Shown here piece after piece: positions 26,214 to 35,135 of a stretch of 64,000 nucleotides of DNA. The notes beneath the pieces are model-generated. The model had not been told where the DNA came from, did no database searches, and saw only the letters and a program-made list of their open reading frames with translations. The position numbers were made by a program, and so were the translations under genes. Positions within the stretch are counted from its first letter, which is position 1. Each line of letters begins with the position of its first letter. The DNA comes from Syntrophobacter sp963666995 (GTDB taxonomy: Bacteria; Desulfobacterota; Syntrophobacteria; Syntrophobacterales; Syntrophobacteraceae), in the NCBI GenBank assembly GCA_963666995.1, contig OY762941.1, positions 2,914,001 to 2,978,000 of the forward strand, read 5' to 3'.

Positions 26214-27223
26214 TACAGGACACCATCAGGAAGCTGATCGAAAGGAATGACCTATCGGAGGCCGAAATGTCGGACGCAATGAACGAGATCATGTCCGGCG
26301 GTTCAACCGACGCTCAAATCGGAGCGTTCATGGGAGCGCTTGCGACCAAGGGTGAGACCTTCGAGGAGCTTGCAGGGGCGGCAAGAGCCATGAGAAGAAA
26401 GGCCGCGAGAATTCAGACGACGTCCGGGATCGTTGTGGACACATGCGGGACGGGCGGAGACAAAAAGGGGACCTTCAACATCTCCACCACGGCGGCCTTC
26501 GTCGTGGCCGGGTGTGGGGTGACCGTCGCCAAGCATGGGAATCGCGCGGCATCGAGTCAGTGCGGCAGCGCGGATCTGCTCGAGGCTCTCGGCGTCCGCC
26601 TGGATGCGGCTCCGGAAGTGGTCGAGGAAGCCATCGGCACGGTCGGCATCGGCTTCCTGTTCGCTCAGGTATTCCACGGGGCCATGCGCCATGCGGCAAG
26701 GGCAAGAAAGGAAGTCGGCGTCCGGTCCATTTTCAACATGCTGGGACCGCTCACCAACCCGGCCGGGGCCAACTGCCAGGTCCTTGGCGTCTACGCCCCG
26801 GAGTTGACGGAAATGTTCGCTCATGCGCTTCGGCTGCTCGGGGCCAAAAGAACTTTCGTCGTCCATGGGCACGACGGCCTGGACGAAATCTCCGTTTGCG
26901 CTCCGACCCGGGTTTCCGAGCTGAACGACGGCCTGGTTTCCACCTATGACGTCACCCCGGAACAACTCATCGGACGCACAGCCGTTCCTGAAGACTTGAA
27001 GGGAGGGACCCCCGGCGAGAACGCTCACATCACCAGGAGCATCCTTGGTGGAGAAAAGGGGCCAAGACGGGACGTGGTCGTTGTGAATGCCGCGGCGGCA
27101 CTCATCGCCGCGGGAGTCGCCGGCGACTTCAAAGCAGCCGTCGCCAGGGCGGAGGGTTCGATTGACAGCGGAGCGGCAGCGGGAAAGCTCGAAGCGCTGG
27201 TCCGTTTCACAAATGAAAACTGA
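26210..27223 (+). CDS. trpD: Anthranilate phosphoribosyltransferase
   Basis: 337 residues, standard. The PRPP-binding motif VDTCGTGGDKKGTFNISTT is near residues 76-94. KHGNRAASSQCGSADLLEALG and NMLGPLTNPA follow. It transfers phosphoribose to anthranilate. The start is fixed by the ATGA overlap with trpG and the AAAGGAGG just upstream; the longer upstream frame lies inside trpG. Confidence 0.97.
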   Translation: MIQDTIRKLIERNDLSEAEMSDAMNEIMSGGSTDAQIGAFMGALATKGETFEELAGAARAMRRKAARIQTTSGIVVDTCGTGGDKKGTFNISTTAAFVVAGCGVTVAKHGNRAASSQCGSADLLEALGVRLDAAPEVVEEAIGTVGIGFLFAQVFHGAMRHAARARKEVGVRSIFNMLGPLTNPAGANCQVLGVYAPELTEMFAHALRLLGAKRTFVVHGHDGLDEISVCAPTRVSELNDGLVSTYDVTPEQLIGRTAVPEDLKGGTPGENAHITRSILGGEKGPRRDVVVVNAAAALIAAGVAGDFKAAVARAEGSIDSGAAAGKLEALVRFTNEN

Positions 27224-27238
27224 CGGGGAGACTGTGCT

Positions 27239-28066
27239 GTGGCGGATTTTCTGACAAAGATTCTGGGAGAGAAGAAGCACGAAGTGGAAATGAGGCGCAG
27301 GGTGGTATCCGAAGACTTTCTCGAAGACCAGATCGAAAAGACTTTAAGCCGCAGGGGCTTTTATGAAAGGCTGTCCCACCCCGGCCCCTTCGGGGCGAAC
27401 ATCGTGGCCGAAATCAAGCGCGGGTCGCCGTCCCGCGGGGTATTGCGGGCCGACCTTGATGCGGCGCAATATGCCGCGGTCTATGAGGATGGAGGGGCAG
27501 CCGCTTTGTCCGTCCTGACGGATGCCAAGTTTTTCCACGGCAGTGGAGAAGACCTGCGGGAGGCCCGGTCCGCTTCGAAGCTTCCCGTGCTGAGAAAAGA
27601 CTTCATCATTTCGACTTACCAGGTATTCGAATCCGCCGTTATGGGGGCGGATGCCGTTCTTCTGATCGTAAGGGCCGTATCTCCGGTACTGCTCCGCAAG
27701 TGCCTCGAACTGTGCGGGCGGCTGGGCCTGGACGCCCTCGTCGAAGTGCACTCCGAAAAGGAATTCGATGCCGCTTCCGACGCCGGAGCCAGGCTGATCG
27801 GAATCAACAACCGCGACCTGAGTACGTTCAGGACCGATATCCGGATGTCGATCGATCTTGCCGGGAAGCTGCGAAAAGGCCAGGTGGCCGTGTCGGAGAG
27901 CGGCATTCATGGCCGTGACCAGATCGAGATGCTTCTTGACGCGGGCATCTGGAACTTCCTCATCGGAGAAAGCCTCGTGACGGCAACAGACCCGAAGGAT
28001 TTGCTCCACCGGCTGCTCGGCCGCAAGGAAAACAGGGAACGGGCGGGGAACTGCGGGTGCGCATGA
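27239..28066 (+). CDS. trpC: Indole-3-glycerol phosphate synthase
   Basis: 275 residues starting with GTG at 27239. A TIM barrel with AEIKRGSPSRGVLR, VLRKDFIISTYQVFE (catalytic Lys), EVHSEKEFDAA, IGINNRDLSTF and FLIGESLVTA near the C-terminus. It closes the indole ring from CdRP. It is monofunctional and separate from trpF. The C-terminal tail is basic and dispensable-looking. The stop overlaps trpF by four bases. Confidence 0.96.
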   Translation: MADFLTKILGEKKHEVEMRRRVVSEDFLEDQIEKTLSRRGFYERLSHPGPFGANIVAEIKRGSPSRGVLRADLDAAQYAAVYEDGGAAALSVLTDAKFFHGSGEDLREARSASKLPVLRKDFIISTYQVFESAVMGADAVLLIVRAVSPVLLRKCLELCGRLGLDALVEVHSEKEFDAASDAGARLIGINNRDLSTFRTDIRMSIDLAGKLRKGQVAVSESGIHGRDQIEMLLDAGIWNFLIGESLVTATDPKDLLHRLLGRKENRERAGNCGCA

Positions 28067-28833
28067 AAGAGAATGATCTCAAATCAAACAGGAGCGCCTC
28101 GGGGCGATCCGCGGAGGTGGAGAAAACACCCGGCGGCAGTCGGCTTCTTGCCGGTGAGACCGCTGAAACCGCTTCACGGGGACATAGTCCCGAAGTCAAG
28201 ATTTGTGGTTTGACCAGGGTGGACGAAGCCGTGAAATGCGCGGAACTCGGAGCGAATGCTATCGGGCTGGTATTTTATCCCCCGAGTCCTCGCTTCGTGA
28301 CGGTGGAAACGGCGCGGGATATCGTCCGGAACCTTCCGCAAGGCGTCTGCGGCGTCGGTGTCTTCGTTAACGAGAACTATGAAAAAATCGCGGAAACCGT
28401 GCAGGCATGCGGGTTGAAAGCGGTTCAGCTCCACGGAATGGAATCTCCGGCGCTCGTGTCGCTGTTGAGGCAGGAAGGTCTCACGGTCATCAAGTCGCTT
28501 TTTGTCGATGCGGAACCGTCGATTCGTTCCGAAGGCCGCTATGACGCCTCCGCCTGCCTGGTCGAATGCGCACCGGGGCAACTTCCCGGAGGCAACGGGG
28601 TTGCCTGGGACTGGAGCGCCGTTCGCGCGGTCCGGGTGCGGCCGATCATACTGGCCGGCGGCCTCAACCCCGGCAATGTTGCCCGGGCGATCCGCGAGGC
28701 ATCTCCGGATGCAGTGGATGTCAGTTCGGGAGTGGAAGCCGAACCCGGAAGAAAGGACCCGGATAAGGTGCAACGTTTCATCAATGCTGTCTGCGACAGT
28801 CGTTTCATAACTTACAGGAGGGTTTTCAAATGA
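28063..28833 (+). CDS. trpF: Phosphoribosylanthranilate isomerase
   Basis: 256 residues from the ATG at 28063, overlapping the trpC stop (ATGA). The enzyme proper begins near residue 45 with VKICGLTR (catalytic Cys), followed by GANAIGLVFYPPSPRFV, VQLHG, ILAGGLNPGNV and VDVSSGVE. The first 44 residues are a hydrophilic extension not found in most TrpF proteins. A later start is possible, but no better Shine-Dalgarno was seen. It catalyses the Amadori rearrangement of PRA to CdRP. Confidence 0.94.
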   Translation: MKENDLKSNRSASGRSAEVEKTPGGSRLLAGETAETASRGHSPEVKICGLTRVDEAVKCAELGANAIGLVFYPPSPRFVTVETARDIVRNLPQGVCGVGVFVNENYEKIAETVQACGLKAVQLHGMESPALVSLLRQEGLTVIKSLFVDAEPSIRSEGRYDASACLVECAPGQLPGGNGVAWDWSAVRAVRVRPIILAGGLNPGNVARAIREASPDAVDVSSGVEAEPGRKDPDKVQRFINAVCDSRFITYRRVFK

Positions 28834-30068
28834 GTTTTGACCAACAATCCACAGCCGTGCTCCAGCATGCCTCGTTTCAGGCGGGTGTTCCCGACAGCAG
28901 AGGGCATTTCGGCCCTTATGGGGGACGCTACGTCGCGGAAACCCTCATGCCGGCGCTCTTCGAACTGGAAGAGGCCTACCGTGAGTTCGCTCCACGCCCC
29001 GAGTTCAACGTCGAGCTGAGCGAACTCTTGAAAAATTATGCCGGGCGCCCGACCCCGCTCTTCCATGCGAAGAGGTTCAGCGAAAAGGCCGGCGGGGCGG
29101 CCATCTACCTGAAACGCGAGGATCTCGCTCACACCGGGGCGCACAAGATCAACAATACGCTCGGCCAGGTGCTGCTCGCCCGTTGGATGGGGAAGAAGAA
29201 AGTCATCGCGGAAACGGGGGCGGGTCAGCATGGGGTGGCCACGGCCACGGCCGCGGCCCTGTTCGGAATGGAATGCCGCGTTTTCATGGGGACCGAGGAT
29301 GTGCGGCGTCAGGCAGCCAATGTGCAAAGAATGGAACTTCTCGGGGCGGAAGTGGTCCCGGTGGCATCGGGAACGGGGACGCTCAAGGACGCGATGAACG
29401 AAGCAATGCGCTATTGGGTGTCGGCGGTCAGGGACACGTTCTACGTGATCGGCTCCGTCGCCGGGCCTCACCCCTACCCGGAGATGGTGAGGGATTTTCA
29501 GAGGATCATCGGAGACGAGGCGAAAGCACAGATACTGAAAGCGGAGGGGCGTCTACCCGATATGCTCATTGCGTGTGTGGGGGGAGGAAGCAATTCCATG
29601 GGGTTGTTTTATCCCTTCCTGGGCGATGCGGCGGTGGAACTGGTCGGGGTGGAAGCGGCGGGGCTCGGGATTTCGACGGGAAAACATGCCGCCACCCTCG
29701 GGGCAGGCTCGGTGGGTGTCCTGCACGGGTCCAAGTCCTACATTCTCCAGGATGAACACGGGCAGATAATCGAGGCCCATTCCATATCGGCAGGCCTCGA
29801 TTATCCGGGGGTCGGGCCGGAACATGCGTTCCTTAAGGACTGCGGCCGGGCGCGCTACGAATCGATTGACGACGGGCAGGCCATCCAGGCGTTCCATGCG
29901 CTTTGTGCCCTCGAAGGGATTATCCCGGCGCTGGAAAGTTCTCATGCCCTGGCACAAGCCATGGTCGAGGCGCCGAAGCGACCCCGAACGGACATCATCG
30001 TCGTAAACCTCTCGGGCCGCGGGGACAAGGATCTGGGAATCGTGCGGGAATCACTCGGCAAGGTTTGA
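28830..30068 (+). CDS. trpB: Tryptophan synthase beta chain
   Basis: 412 residues, TrpB1 type. Motifs: GPYGGRYVAETLMPAL, the PLP-lysine region KREDLAHTGAHKINNTLGQ, ETGAGQHGVATATAAALFG, and the phosphate-binding VGGGSNSMG. It condenses indole with serine using PLP and forms the alpha2-beta2 complex with TrpA, encoded next. The start overlaps trpF by four bases with AGGAGGG upstream. Confidence 0.98.
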   Translation: MSFDQQSTAVLQHASFQAGVPDSRGHFGPYGGRYVAETLMPALFELEEAYREFAPRPEFNVELSELLKNYAGRPTPLFHAKRFSEKAGGAAIYLKREDLAHTGAHKINNTLGQVLLARWMGKKKVIAETGAGQHGVATATAAALFGMECRVFMGTEDVRRQAANVQRMELLGAEVVPVASGTGTLKDAMNEAMRYWVSAVRDTFYVIGSVAGPHPYPEMVRDFQRIIGDEAKAQILKAEGRLPDMLIACVGGGSNSMGLFYPFLGDAAVELVGVEAAGLGISTGKHAATLGAGSVGVLHGSKSYILQDEHGQIIEAHSISAGLDYPGVGPEHAFLKDCGRARYESIDDGQAIQAFHALCALEGIIPALESSHALAQAMVEAPKRPRTDIIVVNLSGRGDKDLGIVRESLGKV

Positions 30069-30092
30069 AACGATTTGAGGAAAGGTGCTGTC

Positions 30093-30896
30093 ATGGGCAG
30101 AATAGAGCGGACATTCGAAGAACTGCGAAAAAAGAAGGAAACGGCCCTCGTCGGGTTTGTAACCGCGGGTGACCCCACGATCCCCGTATCCCTGGACATT
30201 ATACAATCCATGTGCGAGGCCGGCCTGGATATACTTGAAATGGGGGTCCCATTTTCCGATCCCACGGCTGACGGGCCGGTCATTCAGAGGTCGTCGGGCC
30301 GGGCGATACGGGCAGGAATGAACCTGGGCCGGGTGCTTGAAATGGCAAGGGAGATCCGGAAGTTCACGCAAACCCCAATCGTGATTTTCAGCTACTACAA
30401 TCCGATACTGGCCTACGGCCGGAGCCGCTTCTATAGCGATGCCGCGGCTGCCGGAGCGGACGGACTGCTGGTGGTCGACCTTCCTCCGGAGGAATCCGAT
30501 GAATTGACCCGCGAATGGTCCGGACGCGATCTGGCCCTCATCCGGCTCGTTGCTCCAACCACGCCGCCCGATCGGATGACCGCGATCGCCGACGGCGCAT
30601 CGGGGTTCCTCTACCTCGTTTCCATGACCGGAGTTACAGGCAGCGGCGCGCCGGACATCCGGGAACTCGACTCCCTGACCGCAAATCTCAGGTCCAGGTG
30701 CAACGGAATCCCCGTCTGCATCGGATTCGGGATATCGGAACCGGCACAGGCGAAAGCGATGGGCTCCCTGGCCGATGGGATCGTTGTCGGTAGTGCGTTC
30801 GAGCGGATTATCGAGACCAACCTCGACAGTCCCGCCCTGCCTTCACAAATCGGGGCGGCCGTGAAGGGGCTGAAGGACGCGGTCCGCAGCGCATGA
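30093..30896 (+). CDS. trpA: Tryptophan synthase alpha chain
   Basis: 267 residues from the ATG at 30093 with AGGAAAGG 8 bases upstream; the frame opening at 30075 is longer but without such a site. A TIM barrel with FVTAGDPTI, EMGVPFSDPTADGPVIQ (catalytic Glu and Asp), LLVVDLPPEE, the YLVSMTGVTGSG loop and IGFGISEPAQ. It cleaves indole-3-glycerol phosphate to indole, channelled to TrpB. It is the last gene of the operon; no clear terminator was recognised in the following 270 bases. Confidence 0.97.
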   Translation: MGRIERTFEELRKKKETALVGFVTAGDPTIPVSLDIIQSMCEAGLDILEMGVPFSDPTADGPVIQRSSGRAIRAGMNLGRVLEMAREIRKFTQTPIVIFSYYNPILAYGRSRFYSDAAAAGADGLLVVDLPPEESDELTREWSGRDLALIRLVAPTTPPDRMTAIADGASGFLYLVSMTGVTGSGAPDIRELDSLTANLRSRCNGIPVCIGFGISEPAQAKAMGSLADGIVVGSAFERIIETNLDSPALPSQIGAAVKGLKDAVRSA

Positions 30897-31169
30897 TGGA
30901 AAGGCACAAGGGGAAACTGTCGGATGCCTCGCCGAGTGAGGCTTGCGATTGGTTTCCCCGTTCCTGCCGGGGCGGAGCCCGGCCCTTTCGGGCCATTTCA
31001 GCAAGTGGTTCGAACCGTCCCGGGCTTTACCCCGCGAGTTCCCCTCCCCCGGATCTTTCCTCGATTATTAAAGACACAGCTTAATAGCCATTCTTCAGAA
31101 TGTGTGGTATAAGAAAAAAACGGGGCGATTTCGAGCGTTCGATCAGTTGGCTGTTCTGGAGGATCACCG

Positions 31170-31484
31170 ATGTTTTTTTTCATTGGCGGGGTCCAACCGA
31201 AGACAGTAACCCTGGATAAAACTCCGAGGCTTTGTCCTTCTTGCGGACTGGCGCAGGCTCGACTGAAACGCGCAGACCACTACCTCAGCCTGTTCTTCAT
31301 TCCACTGATCCCGGTCAAGAGAGGAAATCCCGTTTTGATTTGCGACCGATGTGGAGCGACCTCCTCACCGGATCAGCCGTTCGTTGCGGTTTCCTACGGC
31401 AGACCCCGGGACAAGTGTTCGCGATGCGGTTCTCCCGTGGATCCGACATTTCAATATTGCCCTCATTGCGGAACCCGGATATAA
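31170..31484 (+). CDS. Zinc-ribbon protein
   Basis: 104 residues with four CxxC knuckles: CPSCGLAQ, CDRCGATS, CSRCGSPV and CPHCGTRI. That is enough for two zinc sites. The middle contains YLSLFFIPLIPVKRGNP, the hydrophobic element typical of the zinc_ribbon_15-like family. AGGATCACCG precedes the ATG. Function unknown; it is a probable two-gene unit with the hypothetical gene 36 bases downstream. Confidence 0.8.
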   Translation: MFFFIGGVQPKTVTLDKTPRLCPSCGLAQARLKRADHYLSLFFIPLIPVKRGNPVLICDRCGATSSPDQPFVAVSYGRPRDKCSRCGSPVDPTFQYCPHCGTRI

Positions 31485-31520
31485 GGCGACGAGCAGAATC
31501 TTGCAAGCTGGTGGGTTAGG

Positions 31521-32252
31521 ATGATGAAAAAGAGCAACAAAGTTCTCCACTTTCCGACGGTGGCTGAACCCAGTATTGAAAGCGTCCTTTCGGAATTTCT
31601 TCGAGAGCAGCAGAAGAGACTCAGAACGAGGACTTACCATCGTTATGAGGAGGTCGTCGGCCTGCTCCGCCATTGCCTGAACGGCTACGGCTATCACGAA
31701 TTGGACAACTCCGCCGAGGTAGCCCTTTATGAGAAACTCTACTTTCAAAAGAATCTGGAGTTTTGCTACATCTTCGGCCCCGACAAGATCATGCCCTCTC
31801 TTTCCCACTTCCTGAACTACTTCATGATCCGTAAGGTCATGGCCTCGGAGGCCCTCCTCCAGGCTACCGGAACCGTTACGAAGAAGCTCATCAAATGGCT
31901 GGAAGACCGGCATTATGTCGGAAAGGAACAGGCATTAGGGGCGGTCAGGATCGCCTGCGAGGCTGCAAGGGAACTCCCGGCGGCCGAGCGCCTTGCCCGG
32001 CTTCTGTATGAATATGCCCAGAATCATGCCCCCCGGTATTGGACTTCAGAACTGGACGATTACTTCACGATCGAAAAAGTCCAGCCCGGCGTCGTTCTGC
32101 TCGCGGGAGCAAGCAGCTCCGGCCTGGTTGAAGTGCGGGTTCCGAAGGAAATAACGGATCATTGCCGGATCGGCTGGCAGGTCAATCTTCTTCTTGGAAA
32201 GACACGAAACGGCTGGTGCATCCTGGAAACAGGGAATGTTTATCCTTCCTAG
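31521..32252 (+). CDS. Conserved hypothetical protein
   Basis: 243 residues, soluble, no signal or membrane segment. The N-terminal 60 residues (FLREQQKRLRTRTYHRYEEVVGLLRHCL is its most regular part) look like an alpha-helical segment resembling the N-terminal SAM-like domain of tyrosine recombinases. However, no recombinase catalytic residues follow. The C-terminal 60 residues are beta-rich (VVLLAGASSSGLVEVRVP). I do not recognise the family. A hairpin resembling a terminator follows at 32311. Confidence 0.65.
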   Translation: MMKKSNKVLHFPTVAEPSIESVLSEFLREQQKRLRTRTYHRYEEVVGLLRHCLNGYGYHELDNSAEVALYEKLYFQKNLEFCYIFGPDKIMPSLSHFLNYFMIRKVMASEALLQATGTVTKKLIKWLEDRHYVGKEQALGAVRIACEAARELPAAERLARLLYEYAQNHAPRYWTSELDDYFTIEKVQPGVVLLAGASSSGLVEVRVPKEITDHCRIGWQVNLLLGKTRNGWCILETGNVYPS

Positions 32253-32310
32253 CGGGACTGGTGCGTGACGCCGATCAACCGGCGGGAAAATGCCGGGATG
32301 CCGACATTGA

Positions 32311-32337
32311 ACGGGCGGGGACAAAAACCCCGCCCGT
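32311..32337 (+). terminator. Probable terminator
   Basis: ACGGGCGGGG (32311-32320) pairs with CCCCGCCCGT (32328-32337) across a short A-rich loop; the T-run after it is weak (GCTGTTTGTG). It lies 58 bases past the hypothetical gene's stop. Confidence 0.55.
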
Positions 32338-32513
32338 GCTGTTTGTGAGGACCGCCTGCCGCCGAAGCCGCCATGGGTGGCCAGGATGCTCGTATTACCA
32401 GGTTAAGTATCAGCTTGAGTCAAATACCTGTGGAATATTCCGGACCAAAGTGAATCTTGAACGGCACCACGGGCAAAACCCACCAAGCCTGATCAGCGCT
32501 GCCTGCAACCGCG

Positions 32514-32640
32514 GGTGGCCCGGACACTTGTTGTCCGGGCGCGAAGCGCAGGAGGTTCAAAGGATGATTCTGCAAGGGTAACGAAGGATTTGTCCCCTCC
32601 TCTTGTCCTGACGGACCCGGATAACGAGTATCCGGGCTGC
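32514..32640. repeat. GGACAAC palindrome-family element
   Basis: GGGTGGCCCGGACACTTGTTGTCCGGG-type palindrome (slightly shortened: GGACA-CT-TGTTGTCC), followed by GCGCGAAGCGCAGGAGGTT as in the copies at 13413 and 49978. The far end has GACGGACCCGGATAACGAGTATCCGGGC, a degenerate opposite arm. Confidence 0.55.
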
Positions 32641-32715
32641 CCGTGGACGCAGCTCACCCCCCGCCCGGCTCTCCCCGTCGGGGGAGAGGGGCCGTGGGTG
32701 CTTGCCGGGAAGACT

Positions 32716-33309
32716 CTAGCCGAGGCAGGAGTTGACGAAGTCCCAGTTGATGAGTTTTCCGATATAGGTGGTGAGGTAGTCCGGTCTTCTGTTCTGGTAG
32801 TCCAGATAGTACGCGTGTTCCCAGACGTCCACCACGAGGATGGGTTTTATTCCGTGAGCGACCGGAGTGTCCGCGTTCGCGGTCTTGGTGATCTTCAATT
32901 TGCCCCCATCCACTACAAGCCATGCCCAGCCGCTGCCAAACTGGGTCATGCCGGCGTTCTTGAATTCCTCGGCAAATTTCTCGGCGCTCCCGAAATCGGC
33001 ATTGATTCTTTGGGCGACGGCCCCGGTCGGCGGGCCTCCCCCGTTCGGCTTCATGCATTTCCAATAGAACGAATGGTTCCAGGCCTGAGCCACATTATTG
33101 AACATCGCGGCCTTGGAAGCGTCGCCTACGATCTTCTTCAGGATTGCCTCAGGTTCCTGGTTCTCGAATTCCGTTCCGGCGATCAGTTTGTTTCCGGTAT
33201 CCACATAGGCGTTGTGATGTTTGTCGTGATGGAATTCGAGGGTCCTGGCGCTGATATAAGGCTCAAGCGCATTTTTGGGGTAGGGCAGATCGGGTAGAAT
33301 GAGAGCCAT
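32716..33309 (-). CDS. sodB: Superoxide dismutase, Fe type
   Basis: 197 residues. The metal ligands His27 (LEFHHDKHH), His in AWNHSFYW, and Asp and His in VVDVWEHAYYLDY are all present. The Gln in NNVAQAWNH at the position of Gln69 of E. coli SodB, together with KPNGGGPPTG, marks the Fe-cambialistic branch rather than Mn-SOD. It is cytoplasmic (no signal peptide) and would protect oxygen-sensitive enzymes such as the hydrogenase during air exposure. Single gene; GGAGGCAC precedes the ATG. Confidence 0.96.
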   Translation of the reverse strand: MALILPDLPYPKNALEPYISARTLEFHHDKHHNAYVDTGNKLIAGTEFENQEPEAILKKIVGDASKAAMFNNVAQAWNHSFYWKCMKPNGGGPPTGAVAQRINADFGSAEKFAEEFKNAGMTQFGSGWAWLVVDGGKLKITKTANADTPVAHGIKPILVVDVWEHAYYLDYQNRRPDYLTTYIGKLINWDFVNSCLG

Positions 33310-33848
33310 AGTGCCTCCTGTTGTTTGATGGATTTGTTCCTGGTGATTTTGCCTGAGATCAGGCGGAAGCGCGATCGCACGACCGCGTTCATCCCGCCCG
33401 CTTATCCAATCCGCATTCTGATGTTGCAGGCCTTCCTACACGAAGGAGCCGGAACGTTCACGAACCCGCGGGCTGTCGGCGGCCTTCAAATCCCGCCGAT
33501 TCGAATCTCCCGTGCCGGTATTTGTGAACGGGTCCCTCAAAACGCGTACTTTCCATGATTAAGCACTGTCGGTCGAAATCTCAACCTGTGCTTTATGCGG
33601 AAATATTCATCGATTGTGCTTCGCGTGTAATAATCTAAAGACAAAACAATAGGATACATGCTGTTGCTCAATAATCCGGTTTATTGCAGAATAGGCATAT
33701 CACGGGAAACATCAGGTGTACCGAACGAAAGCCGAATCGAGGATGAATGTATGAGTCCGATGCGCCTTTTGCTTTCCTAAGAATTGAAGGGATGATTGAA
33801 CCCACGCCGGTGAGGAGGTGGAATCGGAGGGGTTCCGAACAGTCCCGG
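33310..33848. other. Gene-free stretch upstream of sodB
   Basis: About 540 bases with no gene. Part of it (about 33475-33530) has tRNA-like words but cannot be folded as a tRNA. The sodB promoter must lie here; none was recognised. Confidence 0.5.
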
Positions 33849-35135
33849 CTAATCTTTCGAGCCCTGTCCGAGGTATGGATTGAAATATCCGAATCGCAAC
33901 TCCGGGAAACGATCCTTCAGGCGTTTCGTCATCTGCAGGATGCCCATGGTCTTCTCGACGGGAACGCCCATGAGTTCCAGGTACCACTCGGGATCGATAT
34001 TGAGATTGCGCATCTGGATGAGGTCCACTCCGGTCTCTTCGATGAACCTGCGGAGCGACTCCCATTCGCCGACCTGGTCGGTGAATCCCGGGAGCACGAA
34101 GTAGTTGATCGAGGCGAATCCTCCGTGGGATTTCACTTCCAGGATGGACTGGCGTGCATCCTCGAATGTATAGCCGCGGGGATTGAAGTAGGCATTGTAG
34201 TACCGGGGGCGGCAACTGTTCATGCTGACCCGGATGCTGTCCAGCCCCGCCGCGCAGAGCTTTCTCACTTCCAGGGGGAGGCTCCCGTTCGTATTCAGAT
34301 TGATCGTGCCGCGCGAAGTCGCGCCCCGCATCAACCGGATGGATTCTCCGAGTGTGCCGGCCTGCAGCAGCGGTTCGCCCTCACAGCCCTGCCCGAAGCT
34401 CACCACGGCCCTGGGGGCCTTTTCGAGGTGAGGAACGGCCACTGCGCAGATTTCTTCGGGGCTGGGCACGAAAGTGATGCGGTCCTGGGTCGCCCGCAGA
34501 TCTTTTCTTTCCTGAAGGCTGATGCAGCCGATGCACCTGGCGTTGCATATGGGAGAGGTCGGCAAGGGGGCTTCCCACCGGTTCATGAAAAGGTTCCTGG
34601 CCGCGGGGCATCCGTACGTGATCGCGCATTTCCCGAGGTGCTGGATAAGGCGGTTCCCGCTCTCCTTCTTCATCCTGAGCCTGGCGTTGCGTTCAATCCG
34701 TTCCCGGTCGAAGTGCCTCAGATCCTGGCGTTCGTCGGAGTCGACGCGGAAACCCGTCGCGACGAATTTTCCATTGTGCCATCCGACCGCGGTATAGGCG
34801 AACAACGGCAGCAGGGGAGCGTTCGGCAGACGCTCGTAAGCGGGGGTGTAAACGGCGGTGTGGGCGGGGGCCATAAATGCCGCGACCGCCTGTACTGTTC
34901 GGGACGAATCGTGTGGATCGTGCCGGAGGGCTTCAAAACGCTGCTTCCGGGGATGATAGCCGACCGGGATTCGGGCCGGCAGAAGGAAAAGCTCACTGCC
35001 TTCCGGAAGGGGAATCCAGTCGCCCGGTGCCGGGCGGCGGTATTCGACCCCGCTTCGCCCGGCCATTTCCAACTCAGGCCAGTCGAAGATGTTTCCTTCC
35101 GCGTCAGCGTAAACCAGTGTCGGCCTATTGCGCAT
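33849..35135 (-). CDS. Radical SAM protein of unknown substrate
   Basis: 428 residues. The [4Fe-4S]-SAM motif is CNARCIGC (CxxxCxxC) near residue 200, followed by LNTNGS and RVSMNSCRPRYYN, matching the radical-SAM barrel. The first 190 residues form an extra domain without cysteine motifs at the expected cluster spacing (LVYADAEGNIFDWPELEMAG at the start). The start overlaps the end of the upstream deacetylase-like gene by 11 bases, so the two are made together. The substrate cannot be deduced. Confidence 0.83.
   Translation of the reverse strand: MRNRPTLVYADAEGNIFDWPELEMAGRSGVEYRRPAPGDWIPLPEGSELFLLPARIPVGYHPRKQRFEALRHDPHDSSRTVQAVAAFMAPAHTAVYTPAYERLPNAPLLPLFAYTAVGWHNGKFVATGFRVDSDERQDLRHFDRERIERNARLRMKKESGNRLIQHLGKCAITYGCPAARNLFMNRWEAPLPTSPICNARCIGCISLQERKDLRATQDRITFVPSPEEICAVAVPHLEKAPRAVVSFGQGCEGEPLLQAGTLGESIRLMRGATSRGTINLNTNGSLPLEVRKLCAAGLDSIRVSMNSCRPRYYNAYFNPRGYTFEDARQSILEVKSHGGFASINYFVLPGFTDQVGEWESLRRFIEETGVDLIQMRNLNIDPEWYLELMGVPVEKTMGILQMTKRLKDRFPELRFGYFNPYLGQGSKD

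Larger units (their letters stand above)
32253..32715. other. Gene-free stretch with terminator hairpin and palindrome repeat
   Basis: About 460 bases between the hypothetical gene and the end of sodB. It contains the hairpin at 32311-32337 and a palindrome-family element at about 32514-32640. No gene was recognised; long frames running into sodB from this side are shadows. Confidence 0.6.

Noticed and set aside
32515..33297. A 260-codon plus-strand frame
   Set aside because: It runs antisense through sodB and out into a palindrome repeat; sodB is unmistakable on the minus strand.
33475..33535. tRNA-like words (CCTTCAAATC and GATTCGAATC followed by TCCCG) suggesting a selC-like or other tRNA
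   Set aside because: No T-stem, acceptor stem or full cloverleaf could be formed around them, and no 5' half pairs with the supposed 3' end.
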